Shown piece by piece: positions 8,086 to 16,068 of a DNA stretch of 64,000 bases (its first letter is position 1; each line of letters starts with the position of its first letter). Source of the stretch: CAUJIW01 sp963205175 (GTDB lineage: Bacteria > Pseudomonadota > Alphaproteobacteria > Sphingomonadales > Sphingomonadaceae). The notes under the pieces were generated by a model that was not told the origin of the DNA, did no database searches, and worked only from the letters and a program-made list of their open reading frames with translations. The translations under genes were made by a program, and so were the position numbers. The DNA lies in the NCBI GenBank assembly GCA_041060555.1, contig JBEUDS010000010.1. One strand, 5' to 3'.

Positions 8086-8775
8086 TTACTGGGCGACCTC
8101 GGCCTTCTTCAAGCTCTGCAGCTTGTCGAGATTGGCGGCCATGCGGTTGGCGAAGTCGTCTGAGCCAACTTGTCCGCTGGCGGCATCGGCGCCGACCTGG
8201 GCCGCCTTGCGGGTCTGTTCGTCCTCCGCACCCTGGCCGAACGCGGTCAGCAGCGCCGTGAACTGGGCGGAACTCATGCTGACCGGCGCCACACCGGCGC
8301 CCGTGCCACCTGATGTGGTGCCGGTCGCGGTGGCGCCGGCCGCCGCCACCGCGGCTGCCGCGTTCTGGCTGCCACCGGCCGTGGTCGCCACCTTGCCCGC
8401 CGTCGCGCCGGCGGTCGATGTCAGCGGCGGTGTGGCGGTCGCCGTGGCGGTGTCGCCCTTGCTCCCGCCGAACAGGCCGCCGAAGATCTTCTCCACCAGA
8501 TAGACGCCGGCGCCGACCGCCAGCCCGACCGGCCCGGCCACCGCCGCGCCCAGCCCGAGATGGCCGACGATCTTGGAGGTCTCGGAAATCTTGTCGCCGG
8601 TGACGGCGCGATACGCCTGCGACACCCCCGGCACATGCTGAAGCGGATTGACCGCGTCCAGCGCCTGGGCGAACAGCGTCGGCTTGCGGCCCTCCACGAC
8701 GGTGGTGTTGCTGTAGGTCGTCGCGGCCGATGTGGTGCCTGCGGGCAGGCGCATGTCAATAGTGGTCGAAGCCAT
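8086..8775 (-). CDS. Uncharacterised protein with glycine-rich hydrophobic segment
   Basis: The 229-residue protein has no function I can name. The N-terminal third (LFAQALDAVNPLQHVPGV then YRAVTGDKI) resembles conserved hypothetical proteins of alphaproteobacteria that carry a NPLQHxPxV block. Next comes a glycine/alanine-rich hydrophobic stretch (about residues 70-100), a low-complexity Ala/Thr/Gly linker, and a charged helical tail. AGAGGTGACCC just before the ATG is a good ribosome-binding site, and the upstream 8776-8850 is clearly AT-richer than its surroundings. Confidence 0.6.
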   Translation of the reverse strand: MASTTIDMRLPAGTTSAATTYSNTTVVEGRKPTLFAQALDAVNPLQHVPGVSQAYRAVTGDKISETSKIVGHLGLGAAVAGPVGLAVGAGVYLVEKIFGGLFGGSKGDTATATATPPLTSTAGATAGKVATTAGGSQNAAAAVAAAGATATGTTSGGTGAGVAPVSMSSAQFTALLTAFGQGAEDEQTRKAAQVGADAASGQVGSDDFANRMAANLDKLQSLKKAEVAQ

Positions 8776-8902
8776 GGGTCACCTCTTTGCTGATCCTTGA
8801 AGCAAACCGCATGCCAGAAGAAATATCTTTTAATATCAGCCGGTTGCATCTGGCGACGCGCCAAGGCCGGCAAGCCCTGCCGATGCCGGCGCCGCGGGTG
8901 CC

Positions 8903-10021
8903 CTACAGAAGATGCCCGGTGCGGGCCTTCTTGGTCGCCAGGTAGTGGGCGTTGTGCGGATTGGCGGGGAACTGGTGCGCCACCCGTTCGACGACGCGGA
9001 TTCCGCGCGCCTCCAGCCCGGCCACCTTCTCCGGGTTGTTGGTCATCAGCCGCACCGCGGCGAAGCCGAGCAGCGACAGCATCCGCGCCGCCGGCCAGAA
9101 GTCGCGTTCGTCGGTCTCGAAACCCAGCCGCAGATTGGCGTCCACGGTGTCGAAGCCCTGATCCTGCAGTGCATAGGCCCGCAGCTTGTTGACCAGCCCG
9201 ATGCCCCGGCCCTCCTGGGCAAGATAGAGCAGCACGCCGCCGCCGGCATCGGCGATCGCCTTCAGCGCGCCGCGCAACTGGGGCCCGCAGTCGCACTTCA
9301 GCGACCCCAGCAGATCGCCGGTGAAGCACTCCGAATGCAGCCGGGCCAGCACCGGCGCGTGCCGGCTGGGCTCGCCGATGACGATGGCCAGATGCTCCAG
9401 CGCCCCGTCGTCGGCGCGAAAGGCAACGATACGCGAGTCGACCGCATCCACCAGCGGTACCCTGGCCTGGGCGACGATCTTCAGCCGGCTGGCGTGGGCC
9501 CGGCCATAGTCGAGGATCTCGGCCGTCGCCACCGTGCGCCAGTCGTCGGTGTCGGCGGGTTCGAGCACCACCAGGCCGGCCGGCAGCAGTCGGGCCAGCT
9601 TGGCCAGCTCCAGCGCGGCGCGTGCCGCCACACCGTGGTCGCCCAGCGCCAGCGGCCGGAATGGCCCCTTCATCGGCGTCGCCATGTCGGTCACCGGGTC
9701 GGCGGCGGCCAGCAGCTGGCCAAGGTCATCCCAGGCTTCGCGTCCCAGCAGCACCGCCTGGTGGCCGGCGGCGCGGCCGTCACTGGTGACTTTCAGGATC
9801 TCGGCCCGGCGGCCGGTGATCAGCAGCCGGGCGGTCTGGCCAGCGGTCGCCTCGAAGCGGGCCAGACTGTCGTCGCTGGCAAGATCGAGCGCCATGATCG
9901 CCAGCTGCCGGTCGCCGTCGGCCATCACCACCGGGCGGCCGCGACGCAACTCGTCGATGGCGCGTTCGACCGCCAGGCAGGCGGCGTCATCACCGTCGCC
10001 CGTCGCGGTGGGTGGCGTCAC
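8903..10021 (-). CDS. ribA: GTP cyclohydrolase II with degenerate RibB-like N-terminal half
   Basis: This 372-residue protein makes the first committed riboflavin intermediate from GTP. The C-terminal half holds the zinc cysteines Cys232, Cys243 and Cys245 (HSECFTGDLLGSLKCDCG), then LYLAQEGRGIGL and RLMTNNPEK. The N-terminal half follows the DHBP-synthase layout (AIDELRRGRPVVMADGDRQ), but the acidic DDEDRENE-type metal site is lost, as in other alphaproteobacterial RibA proteins. The GTG at 10021 overlaps the xthA stop by 4 bp (GTGA), which decides this start over longer in-frame options. Confidence 0.9.
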   Translation of the reverse strand: MTPPTATGDGDDAACLAVERAIDELRRGRPVVMADGDRQLAIMALDLASDDSLARFEATAGQTARLLITGRRAEILKVTSDGRAAGHQAVLLGREAWDDLGQLLAAADPVTDMATPMKGPFRPLALGDHGVAARAALELAKLARLLPAGLVVLEPADTDDWRTVATAEILDYGRAHASRLKIVAQARVPLVDAVDSRIVAFRADDGALEHLAIVIGEPSRHAPVLARLHSECFTGDLLGSLKCDCGPQLRGALKAIADAGGGVLLYLAQEGRGIGLVNKLRAYALQDQGFDTVDANLRLGFETDERDFWPAARMLSLLGFAAVRLMTNNPEKVAGLEARGIRVVERVAHQFPANPHNAHYLATKKARTGHLL

Positions 10022-10812
10022 CACGCGAAACGCGCCACCAGCGGCGCATGGTCGGACGGCTTGGGCCAGCTGCGGGCGTCTTCCAGTACGTCGCAGTGCA
10101 CGGCCGCCGGCGACAGTTCGGGACTCAGCCAGACATGGTCGAGCCGGCGGCCACGATCGGAGGCGCGCCAGTCGGCGGCACGATAGCTCCACCAGGTGAA
10201 CAGCCGTTCCGGCGCCGGCACGGTGCGGCGGCCGAGGTCGACCCAGCCGTGGCTGGCCTGCAGCCGGTCGAGCTTTTCCACCTCCATCGGCGTGTGGCTC
10301 ACCACGTCGAGCAGCTGTTCGTGGCTCCAGACGTCGCTGGGCAGCGGCGCGATATTGAAGTCGCCGACCAGGATGGTCGGCTGGCGCAGCGCTTCCGACC
10401 ACGCGGTCATGCGGTCGAGGAAGTTCATCTTCTGGCGGAACTTGGGGTTGGTCTTGACGTCCGCCACGTCGCCGCCGGCGGGGACGTAGACATTCTCCAG
10501 CCGCACGCCGCCGGGCAGTTCAACGCCGATGTGGCGGGCCTCGTCGTTGCCCTGCCAGTCGTGGCTGACGGTTTCCCTGAGCGGAATGCGGGAGATGATC
10601 GCTACCCCGTGGTGCATCCGCTGGCCGTGCAGGTGCAGGTCGGTATAGCCGCGATCGGCGAAGAAGGTGGCCGGGAAGTCGCCATTGGCGGCCTTGGTTT
10701 CCTGCAGACACAGGATGTCCGGCTTCTGCTCGTCGAGCAGCCGCTCGACGATGGGCAGCCGGGCCCGGACGGAATTGATGTTCCAGGAAGCGATTTTCAA
10801 TGAAACGGTCAT
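10018..10812 (-). CDS. xthA: Exodeoxyribonuclease III
   Basis: The 264-residue Mg-dependent AP endonuclease/3' exonuclease acts in base-excision repair. It shows the EEP-fold motifs LKIASWNINSVRARLP, ILCLQETKA (metal-binding Glu), VGDFNIAPLPSDVW and the C-terminal RLDHVWLSPEL and SDHAPLVA with the catalytic His. The start is the ATG at 10812, directly before MTVSLKIASWNINS. It is translationally coupled to ribA downstream. Confidence 0.96.
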   Translation of the reverse strand: MTVSLKIASWNINSVRARLPIVERLLDEQKPDILCLQETKAANGDFPATFFADRGYTDLHLHGQRMHHGVAIISRIPLRETVSHDWQGNDEARHIGVELPGGVRLENVYVPAGGDVADVKTNPKFRQKMNFLDRMTAWSEALRQPTILVGDFNIAPLPSDVWSHEQLLDVVSHTPMEVEKLDRLQASHGWVDLGRRTVPAPERLFTWWSYRAADWRASDRGRRLDHVWLSPELSPAAVHCDVLEDARSWPKPSDHAPLVARFAW

Positions 10813-10870
10813 GGTGCGTAGGTAAGCGAGCACAGGCGGCGGGGCAAGCCGGATGGCGCGCGCGGACGGC

Positions 10871-10911
10871 AAAACGAAAGGACCCCGCCTCGGGGGCATG
10901 AGGCGGGGTCC
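10871..10911 (-). terminator. Strong rho-independent terminator
   Basis: A perfect 12-bp stem (10880-10891 with 10900-10911) and an 8-nt loop are followed, on the minus strand, by TTTCGTTTT (10879-10871). It ends the candidate small RNA and any read-through from infC before xthA. The stem is symmetrical, but only the minus-strand side has a T-rich tail. Confidence 0.85.
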
Positions 10912-10988
10912 GGACTGCGCTCGTCACGCATACAGCAGCGGGGTCGGGCAACAGGGGGCAAATCCCGACAGGAGAATTGCTGCTGCCC
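10871..10988 (-). ncRNA. Candidate small RNA between infC and xthA
   Basis: A minus-strand promoter (TTGAAA-N17-TATTTT at 11021-10993) predicts a start near 10988-10986, and the terminator at 10911-10871 gives an RNA of about 118 nt with no good reading frame. Predicted structure: a closing stem GCAGCAG/CTGCTGT around an inner hairpin GTCGGG/CCCGAC with a 15-nt loop, a small hairpin TGCG/CGCA, then the terminator. The 5' region holds TCTCCT, which could pair with a Shine-Dalgarno sequence. I do not recognise the family; the call rests on promoter, folding and terminator. Confidence 0.5.
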
Positions 10989-10992
10989 TTCT

Positions 10993-11021
10993 AAAATAGG
11001 ACTCCGCTGCTGAAATTTCAA
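10993..11021 (-). promoter_or_regulatory. Sigma-70-type promoter for the candidate small RNA
   Basis: TTGAAA (11021-11016) and TATTTT (10998-10993) are separated by exactly 17 bp on the minus strand, a close match to the housekeeping consensus and one of the best promoter matches I found in the window. No gene start follows, only the structured segment and terminator. Confidence 0.6.
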
Positions 11022-11033
11022 TAACGGCACGAC

Positions 11034-11145
11034 GTGGCGGCTGAGTTTGATCGCCGCCACGGCACGTTCCGTCGTCGTCGGGCAAGGAACACTGTGTTTC
11101 CGGCCGTTCGGGAAGGGACGGCGCGCCGGCGGCCGCCGGCGTGCC
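11034..11145 (-). other. Two GC-rich hairpins in the infC 3' region
   Basis: One stem pairs GTGGCGGC (11034-11041) with GCCGCCAC (11053-11060) around an 11-nt loop; the other is a near-perfect 26-bp palindrome at 11120-11145 starting GGCGCGCCGGCGG. Neither is followed by a T-tract, so they may act in rho-dependent termination or 3'-end protection of infC mRNA. No reading frame in 11061-11163 looks real. Confidence 0.4.
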
Positions 11146-11163
11146 ATGCCATGGGCCACGCTG

Positions 11164-11715
11164 TTACTTGGGCGCGATCACCATCAGCATCTGCCGGCCT
11201 TCCATCCTGGGGTGCTGCTCGACCTTGGCGTACTCCACGCTGTCGGCCTGCACCCGCTCCATCAGCCGCATGCCGAGCTGGTTGTGCGCCATTTCACGAC
11301 CGCGAAAGCGCAGGGTGATCTTCACCTTGTCGCCGTCCTCGATGAAGCGCTGGATCGCCTTCATCTTGGTCTCGTAGTCGTGCTGGTCGATGCCCGGCCG
11401 CATCTTGATTTCCTTGACCTCCTGGGTCTTCTGGCTCTTGCGGGCGGCCGCGGCCTTCTTCTGGTTCTCGTACTTGAACTTGCCAAGATCGAGAATCTTG
11501 CACACCGGCGGATCGGCGTTGGGTGAGATTTCCACCAGATCAAGCCCGACCTCGGCGGCAAGGTCGCGCGCCTCCCGGGTATACATCACGCCAAGATTTT
11601 CGCCGTTCTGATCGATGACACGGATGCGCGGCGCCTTGATGAACTCATTATAGGCGGGACCGGTCAGCGGCGGCGGGGGCGCCAGGGGGCGCCGGGACGA
11701 CATGGGCGGACGGAT
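11164..11715 (-). CDS. infC: Translation initiation factor IF-3, probable ATC start
   Basis: IF-3 keeps ribosomal subunits apart and checks the start codon. The body is typical: NEFIKAPRIRVID, LVEISPNADPPVCKI and ITLRFRGREMAH. The conventional ATG at 11703 has its only Shine-Dalgarno (AAGGAG, 11729-11724) 20 nt away. An in-frame ATC at 11715-11713 lies 8 nt from that AAGGAG, the ideal spacing. infC is known for rare start codons that allow autoregulation, so ATC is chosen, giving 183 residues. No rpmI-rplT follows here. Confidence 0.9.
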   Translation of the reverse strand: MRPPMSSRRPLAPPPPLTGPAYNEFIKAPRIRVIDQNGENLGVMYTREARDLAAEVGLDLVEISPNADPPVCKILDLGKFKYENQKKAAAARKSQKTQEVKEIKMRPGIDQHDYETKMKAIQRFIEDGDKVKITLRFRGREMAHNQLGMRLMERVQADSVEYAKVEQHPRMEGRQMLMVIAPK

Positions 11716-11967
11716 GGCTCAATCTCCTTGATCGTTTCTGACTGCGGGCGGTGCCGGGACGTCCTGTCGGGATTACTCCCCCCGGGTGGACACTCCCGGC
11801 CCCCGCCGGCGCGCCACACAGGGCACGCAGGGCGTTTTCGCTATCATGAAACGTCAAGGGCGTAAATGTCGCAATTCGTTCCGGCATTGGCGCGCCGGGC
11901 CGGGAACGCTAGCATGAGCGACAGTGTGACGACGTTGCAACGTTTTTGTTCAGGATCATCGCCTGTC

Positions 11968-13026
11968 ATGTCAGTCCTGCCCGGTTCGCAGTCCCGCCCC
12001 GCCCTGCCGCTGTCGGTGCTCGACCTCTGTCCGGTGCCAGCCGGCGCCACGCCGGGCCAGGCGATCGCCAACAGCCTCGACCTCGCCCGCGCCACCGAGG
12101 CGCTGGGGTACACCCGCTACTGGCTGGCCGAGCACCACAACACGGCGATGCTCGCCTGCTCGGTGCCCGAACTGCTGATCGCCCGCATCGTCGCCGAGAC
12201 CCGGCATCTGCGGGTCGGCGCTGGCGGCATCATGCTGCCCAACCACGCGCCGCTGCATGTGGCGGAGACCTTCCGGGTGCTGGAGGCGATGGCGCCGGGG
12301 CGCATCGACCTCGGCCTGGGTCGGGCGCCGGGCACCGACGGCCGTACCGCCGCCGCGCTGCGCCGCTCGCTGGGCACCGGCACGGCGACCGGCGGCGAGG
12401 ATGATTTTCCGCGCCAGCTCGCCGAGTTGCTGGCGTTCCTGGAGGACGACTGGCCCGCCGGCCACCCGTTCGCCAGCGTCCAGGCGGCACCCACCGGTGC
12501 CGGCATGCCGCTGCCGTGGATTCTCGGCTCCAGCCTCTATGGCGGCGATCTGGCGGCGGCCAACGGCTTCGGCTTCGGGTTCGCCCACCACATCCAGCCG
12601 GAATATGCTGAAGAAGCAATGGCGCGCTATCGCCGCCATTTCCGCCCCTCGCGCTTTGCCGCCAAGCCCCACGCCATCCTGGCGGTATCGGCGATCATCG
12701 CCGCCACCGACGACGAGGCCGAGGCGCTGGCGGCGACCTATGATCTGGCCATCGTGCGCATCCGGCGCGGCGAGGCCCGGCTGCCGCTGCCCAGCCCGGC
12801 GGAGGCGCGCGCCTACCGCTACGATGCCGACGAGGAGCTGGTGCGCCGCCATGCCCGCGGCCGGCTGCAGGTTGGCTCGCCGGAAACGGTGGTCGCCCGG
12901 CTGCGGGCGCTGGCGGCGGCGACGCAGGCGGATGAGCTGATGGTGACAAGCCTGGTGCACGACCACGCGGCGCGGGTGACGAGCTATCGTCTGCTCGCCG
13001 GGGCGTGGGGGTTGGCCAGGGCCTAG
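11968..13026 (+). CDS. LLM-class flavin-dependent oxidoreductase
   Basis: The 352-residue protein belongs to the bacterial-luciferase-like family that uses reduced FMN or F420. It starts at 11968 (MSVLPGSQSRPALPLSVLDL), where family similarity begins. Visible blocks are RYWLAEHHNTAMLACSVPELL, VGAGGIMLPNHAPLHVAETF and GRIDLGLGRAPGTD, which line the flavin pocket. The substrate is unknown. It is divergent from infC and convergent with the truncated-haemoglobin gene. Confidence 0.88.
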   Translation: MSVLPGSQSRPALPLSVLDLCPVPAGATPGQAIANSLDLARATEALGYTRYWLAEHHNTAMLACSVPELLIARIVAETRHLRVGAGGIMLPNHAPLHVAETFRVLEAMAPGRIDLGLGRAPGTDGRTAAALRRSLGTGTATGGEDDFPRQLAELLAFLEDDWPAGHPFASVQAAPTGAGMPLPWILGSSLYGGDLAAANGFGFGFAHHIQPEYAEEAMARYRRHFRPSRFAAKPHAILAVSAIIAATDDEAEALAATYDLAIVRIRRGEARLPLPSPAEARAYRYDADEELVRRHARGRLQVGSPETVVARLRALAAATQADELMVTSLVHDHAARVTSYRLLAGAWGLARA

Positions 13027-13050
13027 GGGCGAGCCCGCCGTTCCGCCCCT
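13025..13050. terminator. Possible bidirectional hairpin between convergent genes
   Basis: AGGGGCG (13025-13031) pairs with CGCCCCT (13044-13050) in the gap between the LLM oxidoreductase and the haemoglobin gene. There is no T-tract on either strand, so the call is weak. Confidence 0.3.
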
Positions 13051-13532
13051 CAGCGGTTGCGCATGAAGTCGGCGACGCCCAGCAGCGCCTTCTCCAGCGC
13101 CTCGCGGAAGCGCGGATCGAGGTCCGGCAGGTCGTCGAGCGCCTTGTGCATGCAGAACATCCATTCGTCGCGGGCGGCGGCGTCGATGGCGTAGGGCTTG
13201 TGGGCGGCGGTGATGCACACGCTGCCGGTGCGCTGGGCGAACAGCGGCGGGCCGCCGAGCCAGCCGCTCAGCCACTCGAACAGCTTCTGGCGGATGCCGG
13301 AGAGGTCCCGCCCGTGCATGGCGCGGATGGTCGCGGCTTCCGGGGCTGAGTCCATGATGTCGTAGAAGCGGTCGACCAGGGTGCGCAGCGCCGTCTCGCC
13401 GCCCAGCAACTCATAGGGCGCCACCCGGCGCGGCGCCGCCCGCGGCTCGGCGGCCGGGGTCGCCTGGGGCGTCGCGCAGCCGCCGGCGGCCGCGTCCTGG
13501 GCCTGGGTCTGGGTGGCGGTGTCGGTCATCAT
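13050..13532 (-). CDS. Group II truncated haemoglobin
   Basis: The 160-residue protein has a low-complexity N-terminal tail of about 35 residues and then a 2-on-2 globin of group II type: PYELLGGETALRTLVDRFYD, FEWLSGWLGGPPLF and AAHKPYAID, with His111 as the likely proximal haem ligand, followed by RDEWMFCMHKAL. Such globins bind O2 or NO and are linked to nitrosative or oxidative stress. It stands alone, with no partner reductase nearby. Confidence 0.9.
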   Translation of the reverse strand: MMTDTATQTQAQDAAAGGCATPQATPAAEPRAAPRRVAPYELLGGETALRTLVDRFYDIMDSAPEAATIRAMHGRDLSGIRQKLFEWLSGWLGGPPLFAQRTGSVCITAAHKPYAIDAAARDEWMFCMHKALDDLPDLDPRFREALEKALLGVADFMRNR

Positions 13533-13778
13533 GCTCTCCCGCTCGGGCGGACCGTCACGCGCCTCGACGGCCGGCCGCTGACCTCGACAGTGGGGCGGTC
13601 CGCCTGCCCTGTCAACGCGTGCACCGTGCCACGCGACGGTGCGTCGCAGCGGGGTCCGGCCGCGCCACTTATCGCCTGGCGATCTTCATGCCGGGCTCGC
13701 AACAACTTCGGGTTGGCTTGCTCTTGGCGGTCAGGGGCGCTAGTGCCAAGCCGGTATGCGGTAAGGACAGGTTCAATC

Positions 13779-14660
13779 ATGCGGCGTGGCATTATTCTCG
13801 CGGGCGGTTCCGGCACGCGGCTTCATCCCCTCACCCTGCCGGTCAGCAAGCAGTTGATGCCCGTCTATGACAAGCCGATGATCTATTATCCGCTGTCGGT
13901 GCTGATGCTGGCGGGCATCCGGGAGATCCTCATCATCACCACGCCGGACGATCAGCCGGCCTTCCGCAACCTGCTGGGCGATGGCCGCCAGTGGGGCCTG
14001 ACGCTGGCATACGCCGCCCAGCCCCGGCCCGAAGGGCTGGCGCAGGCCTATCATATCGGCGCCGACTTCGTCGGCGACCGTCCGTCGGCGCTGGTGCTGG
14101 GTGACAACATTTTCTATGGTCATGGCCTGCCGGACCTGTTGCGTCGGGCAGATGCGCGCGAGACCGGCGCCACCGTGTTCGGCTATTATGTCCGCGACCC
14201 CAGCGCCTATGGCGTCGTCTCCTTCGACGCCGGGGGCCGGGCGGCGACCATTGAGGAGAAGCCGGTCCAGCCGAAGTCCCACTATGCTGTCACCGGGCTC
14301 TACTTCTATGACGGCCGCGCCGTCGACCTCGCCCGCGACATCAAGCCGTCGGCGCGCGGCGAGCTGGAAATCACCGATCTCAACCGCCTGTATCTCGAAG
14401 CCGGCCAGCTCAACGTTGAACTGATGGGTCGCGGCTTCGCCTGGCTTGACACCGGCACCCACAATTCATTGCTCGACGCGGCGCAGTATGTCCGCATCAT
14501 CGAGGAGCGTCAGGGCCTGAAGGTCTGCTGCCCGGAGGAAATCGCCTGGCGCCAGGGCTTCATCGACGATGACCAGCTGCGCGCCGTCGCCGAGCCGCTG
14601 AAGAAGAGCGGGTATGGCGACTATCTGCTGCGCCAGATCGCCGAGAAGGCTGGCGCATGA
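13779..14660 (+). CDS. rfbA: Glucose-1-phosphate thymidylyltransferase
   Basis: The 293-residue enzyme makes dTDP-glucose from dTTP and glucose-1-phosphate, the first step to dTDP-L-rhamnose. It starts at 13779 with the nucleotide-binding signature MRRGIILAGGSGTRLHPLT; VSKQLMPVYDKPMIYYPLS follows, and LVLGDNIFYGHGL is the metal/sugar site. Length is normal. It opens the rfbACDB operon, and its stop overlaps the rfbC start by 4 bp. Confidence 0.97.
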   Translation: MRRGIILAGGSGTRLHPLTLPVSKQLMPVYDKPMIYYPLSVLMLAGIREILIITTPDDQPAFRNLLGDGRQWGLTLAYAAQPRPEGLAQAYHIGADFVGDRPSALVLGDNIFYGHGLPDLLRRADARETGATVFGYYVRDPSAYGVVSFDAGGRAATIEEKPVQPKSHYAVTGLYFYDGRAVDLARDIKPSARGELEITDLNRLYLEAGQLNVELMGRGFAWLDTGTHNSLLDAAQYVRIIEERQGLKVCCPEEIAWRQGFIDDDQLRAVAEPLKKSGYGDYLLRQIAEKAGA

Positions 14661-15202
14661 AGGTCATCGACACCGCCCTGCCGGAAGTGAAGCTGCTGGA
14701 GCCCCGCGTGTTCGGCGACGATCGCGGCTTCTTCATGGAAACCTGGAACGCCGCGACCTTCGCCAGCCTGGGCCTCGACCTGACCTTCGTGCAGGACAAT
14801 CACAGCCGGTCCAGCCGTGGCGTGCTGCGCGGCCTGCACTATCAGCTGCGGCGGACGCAGGGCAAGCTGGTGCGGGTGACGGCGGGCGCGGTGTACGATG
14901 TCGCGGTCGACATCCGCCGGTCCTCGCCGAATTTCGGCCGCTGGGTAGGCTATGAGCTGTCGGCGGCGAACAAGCGGATGCTGTGGGTGCCCGAGGGCTT
15001 TGCCCACGGCTTCCTGACACTCACCGATGGCACCGACTTCCTCTACAAGTGCACGGACCTGTACGCGCCGGAGCACGAGCGGGCGATCGCCTGGAACGAT
15101 CCCGCCATCGGCATTGACTGGCCGCTGGAGGACATCGTGCCCCAGCTTTCCGCCAAGGACCGCGCCGGCGTGCCGCTTGCCGACGCCGAGGTCTTCGCGT
15201 GA
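14657..15202 (+). CDS. rfbC: dTDP-4-dehydrorhamnose 3,5-epimerase
   Basis: The 181-residue cupin-fold epimerase converts the 4-keto-6-deoxyglucose intermediate to the L-lyxo form. Key family blocks are QDNHSRSSRGVLRGLHYQ with the catalytic His, VYDVAVDIRRSSPNFG, and WVPEGFAHGFLTL. It is coupled by 4-bp overlaps to rfbA upstream and rfbD downstream. Confidence 0.97.
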   Translation: MKVIDTALPEVKLLEPRVFGDDRGFFMETWNAATFASLGLDLTFVQDNHSRSSRGVLRGLHYQLRRTQGKLVRVTAGAVYDVAVDIRRSSPNFGRWVGYELSAANKRMLWVPEGFAHGFLTLTDGTDFLYKCTDLYAPEHERAIAWNDPAIGIDWPLEDIVPQLSAKDRAGVPLADAEVFA

Positions 15203-16068
15203 AGGTGCTGGTCACCGGTGCGGCGGGCCAGCTTGGCCAGGCGCTGCAACGCTCAGCGCCCGCCGGTGTGGATCTGGTGGCGCTCGATCGTGCGGGGCTC
15301 GATCTGGCCGATCCGCTGGCAATCGACCGCGTGGTGGCGCACCAGCAGCCGGCGCTGATCATCAACGCCGCCGCCTATACCGCCGTCGACAAGGCCGAAA
15401 GCGAGCCAGTGCTTGCCTACCGGCTCAACAGCGAGGCGCCGGCGGCACTGGCCGCGGCGGCCGCCCGCCACGGCGCCCGCCTGCTCCATGTCTCCACCGA
15501 TTTCGTGTTCGATGGTCGCAACCCGGAGCCCTACCGGCCCGACCACCCCACGGCGCCGCTGGGCGTCTACGGCGCCAGCAAGCAGGCCGGCGAGGCGGCG
15601 GTGCTGGCGGCCGATCCGGGCGCGCTGATCGTCCGCACCGCCTGGGTGCACGCCGCGCGGGGCAACAATTTCGTCAAGACCATGCTGCGGCTGATGGCCG
15701 AGCGGCCGGAAGTGCGTGTGGTGGCCGACCAGATAGGCACCCCGACCCATGCGGTGAGTCTGGCACGCGCCCTGTGGGCGCTGGCGGCCAGCGAGGCATG
15801 CGGCGTCCTGCACTTCACCGACGCCGGGGTTGCCTCCTGGTACGATTTCGCCGTCGCCATCCAGGAAGAAGCGCTGGCGCTGGGGCTGCTGACCCAGGCG
15901 GTGCCGGTGCGGCCCATCACCACCGCCGACTATCCGACACCCGCACGCCGACCGGCCTACAGCGTGCTGGACAAGACCGCGACGACGGCGCTGATCGGAC
16001 CCGCCGCCCACTGGCGCGTCGAACTGCGCGCCATGCTGGCGATGCTCAAGGAACAAACCCATGGCTAA
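15199..16068 (+). CDS. rfbD: dTDP-4-dehydrorhamnose reductase
   Basis: The 289-residue SDR enzyme carries out the final reduction to dTDP-L-rhamnose. It starts with GTG overlapping the rfbC stop. Visible are the Rossmann motif VLVTGAAGQLGQAL near the N-terminus, INAAAYTAVDKAES, STDFVFDG and the catalytic YGASKQAGE (YxxxK). Length and order fit the family. Confidence 0.96.
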   Translation: MKVLVTGAAGQLGQALQRSAPAGVDLVALDRAGLDLADPLAIDRVVAHQQPALIINAAAYTAVDKAESEPVLAYRLNSEAPAALAAAAARHGARLLHVSTDFVFDGRNPEPYRPDHPTAPLGVYGASKQAGEAAVLAADPGALIVRTAWVHAARGNNFVKTMLRLMAERPEVRVVADQIGTPTHAVSLARALWALAASEACGVLHFTDAGVASWYDFAVAIQEEALALGLLTQAVPVRPITTADYPTPARRPAYSVLDKTATTALIGPAAHWRVELRAMLAMLKEQTHG

